A stretch of DNA of 64,000 bases from Dermanyssus gallinae (Eukaryota; Arthropoda; Arachnida; Mesostigmata; Dermanyssidae). Shown here piece after piece: positions 47,476-58,446 of the stretch (the first letter of the stretch is position 1; every line of letters begins with the position of its first letter). Both the position numbers and the translations under genes were made by a program. The stretch lies in the NCBI GenBank assembly GCA_003439945.1, contig QVRM01002392.1, positions 15,001-79,000 on the forward strand, read 5' to 3'. The notes beneath the pieces were generated by a model. The model searched no databases. It was not told where the DNA came from and was given only the letters and a program-made list of their open reading frames with translations.

Positions 47476-48573
47476 GTAGTTCAACAAGTTCTTAAAATGA
47501 AAACCAAGAATTTTCCAAATTTTGTTTTTAATTTTTTTCTTTTCGATATACTCCCCGAGAATCTCAGTACCCTTTTCCCACCGAGATTTTAGCCTCTTGA
47601 GTTCATTCATACCTCTTGAGTAGAATTCCGCGTCTTTAGACTGAAAAAAGGCATTGACAGCAGCCTTAACCTCTTCATTGCTGGAAAAGCGCTTTCCACC
47701 GAGACTATTCTTTAAATGTCCGAAAAGGACATAATCAGAGGGGGCCAGGTCTGGAGAATAGGAAGGTTGTTCAATAAGTTCGAACCTCAGTTGGGCCAGT
47801 TTTGCCGATGCTTGCCGCGACTTGTGTGCAGGAGCATTGCCCTGGTGAAACAGGACAACTTTCTTCTGCAAAGCGGGCCGTTTCACGATGAGTTATTGCT
47901 TCAGGCAGTCCAACAGTCTTGCATAATATTCTCCCGTGATCGTTTTACCGCTCCCAAGGTAGTCGACCAGAATTATTCCACGTTGGCCCCAAAAAACCGT
48001 AGCCATCATCTTTCCGGCCGATGCCGTTGCCCGCACCCTCTTCGGAGGTCCTTCACCAGGTGCACACCATTGGCGAGATGCTTCTTGGGTCTCGGGAGTG
48101 TAGTGATGGACCCTGGTGCTTTCATCGACGGTCACGAATCTGCACCAAAAATCCGACGGATTTTTTGACATCTTGGCTAAATTTTGCTGTGAAGCGGAAA
48201 CACGCGCGTCTTTTTGGCCTTGGTTGAGCCTCTGAGCTTTTTCAACTTCAAGTTCTCGTGCAGGATGAAATGCACACTACCCAAACTGATCCCCAAGGCC
48301 TCCACTATCTCCCTAATGTTCACTCGCTTATCTGCGGCAACGATTTTCAGCACTTTTTCCATGTTTTCCTCATCAGTTGCCGTTTTTGGGCGTCTTGAAC
48401 GTAGTTCATCCTCGGTGCTCCTGCGACCTCTTTTTAACTCATTAATGCAGTTGGAAACAGTGGCATGGCGCAGAGTCACCTTATACCTCGTCTAACTCAG
48501 TTTTCACTTGGGTCGCATTCCAACCTTTGAAATAAAAATGCTTGATAACCACTCGAAACTCCTTTTTCTCCAT
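47473..48573 (-). pseudogene. mariner transposase, inactivated
   Basis: The start is MEKKEFRVVIKHFYFKGWN at 48573, followed by ATQVKTELDEV, a stop and a frame change. Then come the second HTH region (RRSTEDELRSRRPKTA), FVTVDESTRVHHY (first Asp), a stop-split junction, LFHQGNAPAHKSR and YSPDLAPSDYVLF (third Asp of the DD34D triad). The second catalytic Asp, expected in HQDNAPAH, is Gly here. Several stops and frameshifts break the frame. The last part has no stop inside the element and runs through the terminal repeat into the TA tract. Confidence 0.88.
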
Positions 48574-48745
48574 TTTTCAAAATCACGCTGATATGTTGCA
48601 CGGGAAAAGCGATCAAATCGCAACGGACAATCGCCATAATATTTTGACTGCTAGCAGTCGAAAAGTGGCCGTTTCCAATAGCGGTGAAAGCGCGCCAAAA
48701 TTCGAATTCTGAAAAGCTCATTTTAAGAACCTGTTGAACTACCTG
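47473..48745 (-). mobile_element. mariner-type transposon, 1273 bp
   Basis: Terminal inverted repeats of about 25 bp begin CAGGTAGTTCAACAAGTTCT at the left. The right end is complementary with one difference. Both ends are flanked by TA (47471-47472 and 48746-48747). Length and coding content are typical for mariner. It sits between (AT)n tracts on both sides, so it inserted into a TA microsatellite. Confidence 0.92.
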
Positions 48746-48781
48746 TATGTATATATATATATATATATATTATATAAATGA

Positions 48782-48790
48782 GCGCAAGTA

Positions 48791-48826
<36 letters not shown>

Positions 48827-48835
48827 TACTTGCGC
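48782..48835. repeat. 54 bp perfect palindrome
   Basis: GCGCAAGTATGAATATATA on the left pairs with its exact complement on the right, with an (AT)n centre. It can form a long hairpin or cruciform. Confidence 0.85.
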
Positions 48836-51800
48836 AGGCCCATTTGGCTTGATTACTCGTTAAATACGTGTCAAACGTCATCGATATAATTTAAAGACAT
48901 CTACGCTGTATATGCTGCTCCGTGCTGCATGCTGCCTACGAGTCTACAACTAGTGGCCGTGTTCCGTCAATTGGACTAGTGCATATTAGATATTTGCAAG
49001 TTAAATTCAAGCACAAGACATAGAAGGACGCAGTTGTATACGGTCCACGATGCACGTTGGTCCAACATGTGTATAACGCCGCATGCCACTAGTTCGCCCG
49101 CCCACCCAGGCCAAAGTACAACGAAACGGCGTGACCCCGGGCGTCTCAGTGAAACTGAGACGATCTTGAAAGCTTCGTGTGACCCACAAAATGCCTAATA
49201 ATGGGTGCATGCACACAAGCTGGCTCTGGTCACGGGTCGTTGTCATAACAACACCGAGCAAACATTCAGCAAAGCCACAAATATGATAGACCGCGACGGC
49301 CTACCACAAGGGGCGAAGGGTGTCAATACGCGCCAATATGTCTCTCTGTGTGTGCTTCGCTACCCACCCCGTGATGGTCATGAGGGTTCAATATGTCACT
49401 GCTTAATTCACATTTGAGGCCGCTCCGACATTTGAGGTATTTGAGGCTACGCTACTCTGTAAAATTATAAGTGAGCTTTCGGGCTTAACATCACACGGTC
49501 GAGCATTGGGTATGGTAAATGGCGGTGTAAATTGGTGCACCTGGTCGGCAATGTTCTCTCCAGAAGTTTGTACTACCACAATATCAGTGGGTTCACGTAA
49601 AATTGAGGGAAGTCAGCCTGCACAAAGATTTGAACGTTATACGTTCTGGGAGTAGCATTGCGAGGGTCCGTTTGTTTCTTAGTGCACTGTCTAACCTTAT
49701 TATTAATCAATAAAATAACGTTTAGTGATTTGTCTCAAATAATCTTCTTTGCCTAAATAAACTTTGCCGTTTGTCCGTACTGCTTCCACAGCTTCCATAC
49801 GAGGTGATAGCTGGCCTCGAAATCCCTGCGTATTTACGTGTTTTCTCTCAACTTCAACATACTTCGCTACCCATCTGGTGCTCGCAGAGCTTTGACTTAG
49901 ATAGGAGGGGACAGAGTACAAGATACTGTAGCATCCCATGCCAGTCACTCAACTCTGTACGCCTGGAAATTCTACCAGCGCTATTCGGGCAACTAAGTCG
50001 ACGAAGACCTTCGATGTCAACTTTATCTACGCATGTTCCACAAAAAAAGGTTCGCATATTCGAGTCACTGTGTTTATAACGACAGCCCTGCGGCAAGTGG
50101 TTGGGTCCAGCCAGTGGAACTGCCGCTCCCATAGTTGGTGCGTATGAGTAAATAAACTACTGTTACTAATGCAGATCACATCTATAATTTAGATATAACA
50201 ACAACAACAACAACAACAATAACAAACACAGACACACACACAGATTATAAGGTACAACGACATCGCCATGTAATATAGAAAAACAGACATCCCGTAGGTA
50301 TTGTAGAAGAACGATCATTTTAGATGCACTATTTCGGCGCGAAATGAAGCTGCTCGCTTGTGTTACAACCGACCAGCTAAGGCAGCAGTTGCAGCAGATG
50401 TAGTTGGGCATAGTCGGTGAATAGTCTGTGGGCTAGGTATAAACTAAAAACTAGACCTAGCTAGACTAGGCTACCAACGACGTCGTGACGGTCACCAACC
50501 TCGCTCGGGGCTCGCTTCTGGGGTGGCCAGGGGTGCCCGCCGCAGGCCAATTGACGCTTCTGCAGCATTCGGCGTCATTTTTGCTCACTTTCTGCACGCC
50601 ATACAGAAAGACGGTATGCACGCACGCACGCACGCGATACACCAACGGGAAGCGGGTGGTCGTTGGCAACTCGACAGGGACCAATCGAAAACCGAGTCGA
50701 AATATGATCACTTTCGTGCGACCAGCCTGTACGCAAGCTAACCAGCCAGTACGCAATCGAACTAACCAGTCAAACGTCAAACAAGCAAACGACTTCTAGC
50801 CAATTAACTACATTAAAAGCATCTCATGATTTAGTGACTCGTCGACTAGACGCCAAAGTCTCGCTGCTAATGCATCCGCAGAAGCAGCATCAGCAGCAGC
50901 AGCGGGAGCAGCGGCAACAGGAACTGCGGTACGAACACACAATGACACCACTATGAATCGATCAGCTGCAGCAACAGCCCTCCGCACACAACCACAGACA
51001 TCTACTACTACTACACTGTAGATCGGCTTAAGCCTGGCGATTATCGGTTGGTTACGGTAGATCTCGTAGCCTGTTGTAGGCGTGACGCAGGCCGCGCGCG
51101 GATGCGAAATACAAGCTGCACACACATAGACACACACGTTCAGATGTCACGCGTCGAGTGTGACACGCATCGCATCTGTCCGAACCGAGCAGAGAAGAGT
51201 TGCGTTTCCCTGACCTGTAGGTGTAGACCTGTGTAGGCAACGCCTGTCTGAGGTGCCACTCACGGCTGCATCAATAGAAGCGAGTACAGCAGAGATGGCG
51301 TTCCAATACCGATCATGAGAGCAGCCGACAAACTGCACCACATATTTTTTTGTGGCGGAACGTATGTCCGTGTAGGTCCAGCGACATAGCTCATCGGCAT
51401 AGCTCGACGACCTTCTAGTTTATAGTAGTAGTAGTAGTAGTCATAGCTGACTTAGCAGATTGCATCTGCGGCTCTGGCGTCGAATGGTGCGGTGGCAAGG
51501 AGCGGCGGCCGGCGCGGCGATACGATGGCCCAGGGCCCATCGAGATACATGCACACACAGGTAGATATAGATAGGTAGATGGATGGATACCGAGGTCGAG
51601 AAGAAGTCACGGCGGTTAGATAGGCCATAATATTAGGCTCGGGGGGAGGGAGGATGCGTCGTCATAACAGGTGGCTGCGATCACCGCCGTGGTTAGGCTG
51701 GCCAGCAGTTCAGCTGCAGCTATAAAGTCGTACTAAAGCTGTAGTTGGCTGTACGCACAGTAGTAGTAGTAGTATGCAATAGTACGCAAACAAAGCTAAT

Positions 51801-54238
51801 ACTGGCAAACCGAACTAATAAACTGATCTTTCTTGATGGTTGAACAGACTATGACGGCAGCAACAGTCAGTGCCGATGGGCCGCTTTAATGTCAATGACT
51901 AACGACGAAGCAACAAACAATGGCGAAATGATTATGACGAGTTACGAGGACACTAGTGGAAGATAATTACACCAGCTGGTAGATAGGAGTCGATTCCCAT
52001 CGAGCACGTACGGAATGGCTTTATTGACGGTCACGCCGTTGTTGTTGGTGCCGTATTTGTCGTTGTTGTTGTTGCTGCTGCTGCTGCTGTTGTTGTTGTT
52101 GTTGTTGTTGTTGTTGGCGCCGTTTTTGTCGTTGTTGTTGTTGTTGGTGCCGTTGTTGTCGTTGTTGTTGTTGTTGTTGCTGCTGCTGTTGTTGTTGTCC
52201 TCGTCGTCGTCGTTGTTATTGTTGTTGTTGTAGCCTCGAGTTTCGAACCGGAACCCTTTACGGCCAGTCAACCCGGCGTGACAGCTGTAGCCTTGGGTCA
52301 GCTTCGATGGGGCAGCCCCGATGACGGCACGGTGATCAGACACGTGTCTTCTTCTACGCATATGCGCATATTGTGTATGTGCGTGAAAGTCTGCGCCTAT
52401 GCCCTAGGTGGGCATCTGCCTGTATGTGACTGTCTAGGCATACGCGAGCCATCTGCCCTTGCCATCTGCACGTGTCGACGATCGCTTGCGCAACAGTAAA
52501 CGGATTACGCAGCGTCACTACAAGTCGATTCTGATCGTGCCGCTACTACTGCCGCTGCATTTTCTTGTTATGTTGTTATTCTTGTTCTTTTTCTTCTCCT
52601 TTTTCTTTTTATTGTTTTTCTTCTTCTTCTTCTTCTTCTTCTTCCTGTTTTTTTCTTCTTCTTCTATTTCTTCTGCCAAATCGAAACGACAGCAACTTTA
52701 CGTGCTACCTGCCAGCGTTCACCGTCGTCGACTTGTCGTAGATGGCGCAGCTGTTCAAAGGTTCTTCATCTCTTGCTGAATTTGGTGCATCTTCGCTTTC
52801 TTCTCGCTCGCTTCTGGCAATCGGCCAGTCAGGCAGGTAAAGTCAGACTTAGTTGAGTCTGTCTCGACTCTCGCCTAGAGTAGGTAACACGCCGGAGCTA
52901 TGGATGGACGGACGACAATTGACAAACAAACGGACGGACGGACGGACGGACGACGGTGGTCACCAGAGGCAGCGTAGCTGTAATGGCCATCTCAACAGCA
53001 TCGTCATAAGCGCCATCACGGCCCGCCATCGCATTGCCGTTGCACCGCTGTCCTCGAGCTGCAATGTCGTTGCAGGCCGCAGCAGGCCGCCAGCAGGCAG
53101 TCCTTAGGACGCCCCGCGCAGGATGTCTCTCTGCGGCCGCCGCCGCCACCACCGCCGCCATCATAGTCAACACCATTATGGCACCTACCTATGGTGGTCC
53201 GAAACAACCAGGGCATCGCCATCGTCATAAATGAAGAAAAACATGACGAGTGAATGCTTTGTGGCTACCGCTGCTGCTGCTGCGAATGCTGTTGCTACGA
53301 TTCAAACTGTTACGAGATTGAGGCTTATGTTGACGGTTGGCCAACCACGCACATTTCCAATAGGTTGTTGGCCAGCCAACCAGCCTGGCCAACCGAACCA
53401 ACCGATGATCGGTTGTGCTGGTCGACGTCCAAAACAGCATCCTTACGGCGCTACGATGTCTATCAGAGCCTCCCTCTCGTTCGCCGCGTTATTTCGCTCG
53501 TTTAGCACCACTACTCTCTGCTCTCGCCAGCTACCATTCTATTTCCCCCGTAAGCCTGTGTAGCTTCGTCAGCCTTCGTTCGTCGATCTCGTTGTTGTTG
53601 TTGTTGTTGTTGTTGTTGCTGCTGCAAGAGCCCACTGGCTACCACAACCAATGCGCTGATGACACCCGAGACCAAAGCAGAGGGCCTGTGTTCGGAACCG
53701 CCTGCATGTCTGCGCTTTCCAGTAGTATGACGGGTGAAGACGGGTGCTCGGGGTTACGTAACATAGATGCGATGCGCCGCGGTTTCCCTCTCCTGCCTTA
53801 CCTTTTCTCCCGTTCTCGGTCGTTCCCTAAAATTTCCTCTCTCTCTCGTTCGCCCGATCTCGCTCTCTCTCTTTATATATGTCTATCTTCCTATCTCTTG
53901 TTCTGTGTGCTGCCCCATCATCGAGGTCTGTAGCCTTCTACGATACTAGTGCAGCGCAGCGGCTATTTAAGACCCGACAAGACCTGACTGCTCTGAGCTG
54001 GACATTCGACAGTTCATGAAAGCGCCGCTGCTCACGTAGTAGGTGACTAAGCAACGTGTTCAAAGAGGACGCTCTCTACCGAGGTCAAACGTGAAAGCAT
54101 GGACCACATCGGTGGCTTGCCCCGTGTTTGGTGGCCCACCGCATTGGGCGACCCGGCAATCGGCAACCCAGGGGGCAAAGGTCGTGGCACGTATAGAACA
54201 TAAGTGTCTTTTTTGAAAGAAGGATTTTAGTGGATCTG

Positions 54239-54242
<4 letters not shown>
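48836..54242. other. Gene-poor, trinucleotide-repeat-rich region
   Basis: No convincing exon was recognised. It holds (AAC)n at 50191-50224, (AGT)n at 51424-51442 and 51758-51773, a GTT/GCT-rich block at 52036-52236, (TTC)n near 52617-52645, (GGAC)n near 52931-52951 and (GTT)n at 53591-53622. The part from 50.4 to 54.0 kb is GC-richer than its surroundings and could hold untranslated or promoter sequence, but nothing shows this directly. Confidence 0.35.
52036..52236. repeat. GTT/GCT/GTC trinucleotide repeat block
   Basis: About 200 bp of near-periodic triplets, encoding spurious poly-Leu on plus and poly-Asn on minus. Confidence 0.9.

Positions 54243-54271
<29 letters not shown>
54243..54271. 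repeat. (AT)n tract
   Basis: Short run of TA dinucleotides. Confidence 0.9.
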
Positions 54272-54273
<2 letters not shown>

Positions 54274-54699
54274 CGCGTGTCTATGCATCTCCAAACCACT
54301 ATATCTCAATATACATAGTACGCTTTGTACAAATATAGGATTATGCAATAGGATTAAATCAAACCTCGATAAAAAGGTTCTGAAGGACCACATGGCAATG
54401 GATACACCAATACTTCCTATATAACATATATATGTCGGTGCAATATCCTGGTATATATTTTCTAAGAAAAAATGATTTTTAAATAATAGAGCCAATCATC
54501 GCAAGCGTTTTATTGGTATATATATATATATATATGTGCAAAGTGGCAAAGCGTTGTCGGTAAAACCGACCCATCATGCCTAATATCGCAATAGGTCGGT
54601 TTTAACTATTTTCTACCTACATCTGAGAGCTCCGCTAGTCCACGAACACTATTGCACGTGTGGAGAACGACCTCTACACCTTGAACATCACTGATTTAT

Positions 54700-56260
54700 C
54701 ATGGATCGGTAGCGCGGGCTGTCACGCGATACATCCAGCCCTGAACAATTCCCTCGCACACGCGCTAAGAACTTCGAAAGACTCCCTCCTTGAGGCTTCA
54801 ATGCTGTATTCTATTACGATAGACGTCCGGAAGGTATGATTATCTTTACCTTCGAAGAGAAGAAGACGCTGGAGGAAGCGCCCATCAACTTCCAAAACGA
54901 TTAACCACATTTGCAAACTCCAGCTGGCGACAAGAGTCGAGCATGCTCGAGACTTTTCAGACAGAGGCTTTTGCAGAATGTTTGCGGGATTTGGCTATAT
55001 ACAAACCTCGTCAAAATATTTTAGTCGCTCCCGGCGTTCATTCGCTGGAAGTGCAACATTTCGAGAACGAACTTCGCTGCCAGTCTTCTGAATGTCGACA
55101 AAGGCTGTTACAACTAATACATAAGACACAAAACGAAGAAAATATTTTTTTGTTACTTTACAACCTAGTTTTTATAGAGTGCAGGAACATAGTCACGACT
55201 TAGACTGGTTCAACAGTCTCAGTCATATGAGTTAATTAAGGGTACTGCGAGAATATGCTATGACATCTCCAATCTGCGAGCTCAAATCTGCGGAAAATAA
55301 AAGATAGCTAAGGTGACTCGAGAATCATAAAAACCATGACATTGCTCAAAAGAAGTGCATATTACGCGCTACAAACTAAGATGAACAAGATACTGAGATT
55401 CTTCCAGATCGACATAAACAGGCGCCGAGCATCTCATGAGCTTCATAAGGCAACTTTGGGCGCCCTGAACGTTGTCGTATGCTTGATTCGAGTGAGCCAC
55501 ATTGGGCGTTAGCACAAGATCAGCAGTAGCTGTTGACTGAGATACACGGAATCTTGTGAGGAGGCAGGGCAACATGGATTGAGCTGGCTAATGGTAAGTT
55601 TATTTTCAGCTACTATGCGTCTCCGATTACGAATTTAGAAGTCTAAGCTTCTGGAAGACACTGAAAAGCTACGGCTTGGCGAAAACGTACACCGTTAGAA
55701 GAAGACGCAGTTTAGGGTCTAGGATCCCAGTTGTGCGGAGGAGTGACCCAAGAAGTAGAAGAACCAAATCATTTATTGAATGAGTGTACAGAAGAGAACT
55801 AATAGTAGTTAACAAATAAGTATGATTTCAACTTCTCGACATTCGGAAAAAGCTGTTGAATATAATACGCTCAGAGCCTATAAGAAGGCTCAGACCTATA
55901 AGAAAGCAGAAATCCAACTGAGAAGGCTGACATAAGGAGAATAGCTCACTACAGGAAATGATGTGAGGAAGTCAAATCAGAGCCCGGGAGAACAGGGTAC
56001 TGCAAAGCTGTAAAAACTGAAAGTGGTGCAGGAATTATCTGAGACGGACAGAAAAGTAGGTAGAACGGGTCATGAAGGTCATTTTATCGAAATGTTTAGT
56101 CATACTAGAAGAGCACGGTCTATCGGTACAACGATCGGCCCTAAGTGCGGTGAACGAGCTGAAAAGTGCAGCGCGCATAAATAAAATGGCAAAGCGCCAG
56201 ATACACACGGTGTCTCCTCCTAAGGCTATTAAAGGATCTCATTCATAAGACGTCGGATAG
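54700..56260 (+). mobile_element. Decayed R1-like LINE, endonuclease to pre-RT region
   Basis: The frame at 54943-55203 contains FQTEAFAECLRDL, then QNILVAPGVHSLEVQHF, then RQRLLQLIHK. This resembles the APE endonuclease block F..L..L, then P-V-x-V-x-GDFNAHS-x-EWGS, then RG-x-x-LL-x-L. At 55920-56240, with frameshifts, it gives LRRLT.RIAHYRK, EEVKSEPGRTGYCKAV, ALSAVNELKSAARINKMAK, VSPPKAIK. The last parts match the A-x-x-I-K-x-GKAPG-x-DG-x-PP-x-x-x-K region before the reverse transcriptase. The reverse transcriptase is missing. No intact frame remains. Confidence 0.5.
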
Positions 56261-56749
56261 ATCACTGAAATTACCATGAGGACAGGTGAATGCAAATAAG
56301 CCACTTTGCTGGATAGATTATGAGCAAGAAAAAACTCGCCGAGCAAAAGAGAAACGCCCAAACGGACCCAACTCTGCGACCAAGGGAGATGAAGCCTAGC
56401 ATGTATTGTAGGTATTACCACGAAAGGTATTCCGGGCATGTCTGGGCTATAAAAACCAAGATAAATTCTTAATAGGTAGTACACAAGGCCTTAAACAGCC
56501 AGTGTCGAGCCAACACTTTCAACCAATCCTATTGCTTGGATATGCGTAAAGGTATTTTCTACGCTGTCGTGAAAAAAATACACGGTACGTGGCCTATAGT
56601 TGACACAATGTTGTAGGGGTTATTTCCGACATATTAATTTTACCAATTTTATGCGGGCATGTTGCATGTAATGGCATTGTGCTTGAGTATCTATCTATCG
56701 GTTCACATATGATACAGATATTTAGGATATTGTTTGCCGGTTTAAAATC

Positions 56750-56786
<37 letters not shown>

Positions 56787-58035
56787 TTAACGTTTATTGC
56801 TTTTATGTATATGTTTATACCGATATTACTTTATCAAGACGATTTTATGCGGCAATTGCTTAAGTGCGTACAAGAGGCACGGCGGATAACAGGACGAGTA
56901 CGCAATGAAGTATGCCACATCAAATATATATTTTCCGTGGTTGCGATATTACGTTACTGTGCTTTCGTCTTAGGAACGAACGCTGCTGAGCATACGTTTG
57001 CGGTTTATTTTTCTACTCTTTTGGAAGCGACTTGAGTCGGAATTGTGGGCCGAGCTCATTTGTCATACTTGAGCTGATCGATTGGAACAGGCTATTTGGT
57101 GCTCAGTTGGGAAGTAAACCTCGTTGCGCCCAAACATAGCATAAACTATCCTCTCCTGATATATTGGGCATTTGTATAGGGCACTGCAAATGCGGAGACG
57201 TTTATACTCTCGTCGGACGAATACGTCGAACGCTTGACAAAGAACTAGTTGTAGTGCAGATCGTTGACTATTGTCATAGAAGCACTACAGTCGTTTGCAG
57301 TTAACCTTGTTACCGTTGTGGCGTGCCATAATAGGTTTTGTCTCAAGCAACGTCTTTCACTTGACCAAGTGTCATGTTATTTAGTGTAACTCGTGTATGC
57401 ACTTGGGCAATTGCCGCGTCACAAGCACTCAACTTGAATATACACGCCCATGGCAATCCTTCCATTATACTTTGGAGGCCCAGGCAAACCTATCTATTTG
57501 CGCGTTAATATTAATATTGGAATTATATGATCGCCGCTGCGGTTAATCGCCGAGATACAATGCCGCAATGCAATCTTGTGCATCTTAAATGAATTAGCAC
57601 GTCGCCTGCTTATATTTTTAATTGCATTTTGTATATATGTATTGTAAGTGTATGTGTATGTACATAAATCAGATACCGTGATAGCTGACCATGTCCTTAG
57701 TGTAAGTGTGTATTTGTGTTAAATCGCTACACGAGGATAATATGAATGTATTATTGGATGAAAATAGCTATCTGCACGTCGCAATTGCATTAAATAACGG
57801 AACAAATACACGGTATACTGTTACGTAAACTAGATAGATTGTAGGATATATTTTGTGGATTTTGAGTAACTACCGCCATTAATTTGCGCTAATCTCACAA
57901 CGTCTCGTGAACTAGCCATACTAAAGGCTCGTCGGGGGGTAATGGAATCGACGCGGCCAATCATTCCGTTTGCTGAGCTCGGCAAACCTATCTGCTGGAA
58001 GATGTCTAGTTTTGGATAGATGCGAATGACGTATG

Positions 58036-58074
<39 letters not shown>

Positions 58075-58190
58075 CACGTGGTTTATTGGCGAAACTACAT
58101 TTTACAACGGCTAAGTTCTTGCCAAAAATACTAATCGAAGATTGCCCACATTGAGGACACAAATTCACAACGCACACGATTAGATTGTGA
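56261..58190. other. Gene-free stretch
   Basis: (AT)n tracts lie at 56752-56784 and 58040-58073. No coding homology recognised. Confidence 0.4.
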
Positions 58191-58199
58191 ATATTGTCG

Positions 58200-58285
58200 A
58201 GTCTGGTGGCGTGGTGCATTCGTCTGCGCCTCGCAACTCGAAGAGACACATAGGTGCACGGGTTCGAGCCCCACCGTTGCACATT
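58200..58285 (+). other. tRNA-like promoter block, possibly a tRNA-derived SINE head
   Basis: TGGTGGCGTGGTGC resembles an internal A box, and GGGTTCGAGCCCC about 50 bases on is a perfect B box core. Spacing suits a tRNA. The acceptor arm does not pair and the T stem is imperfect, so this is not a functional tRNA gene as read. A SINE head or tRNA pseudogene is the likely alternative. Confidence 0.4.
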
Positions 58286-58421
58286 TGTATTTATGGGGGT
58301 CCAGCAAATAAAAGGTTGGTCAGATATGTAAATGTATATCTCTGTATAGTAACATTCGCTTGGTCCGTTGATCAACGAAGGCAAGGCATACGATATAGAT
58401 TATGTGGCAACGATTTCATTA

Positions 58422-58446
58422 ATATATATATATATATATATATATC
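58422..58446. repeat. (AT)n tract at 3' break of LINE
   Basis: A TA run that truncates the LINE reverse transcriptase reading frame. Confidence 0.9.

Noticed and set aside
49854..50132. 92-codon minus-strand frame with several Cys
   Set aside because: The Cys spacing matches no zinc finger I know and no adjacent exon supports it.
51942..52361. Poly-Asn protein on minus and poly-Leu protein on plus
   Set aside because: Both come from the GTT/GCT triplet block. Without splice sites or conserved flanks this is simple repeat.
54085..54495. 136-codon minus-strand frame
   Set aside because: It runs through an (AT)n tract and resembles nothing known.
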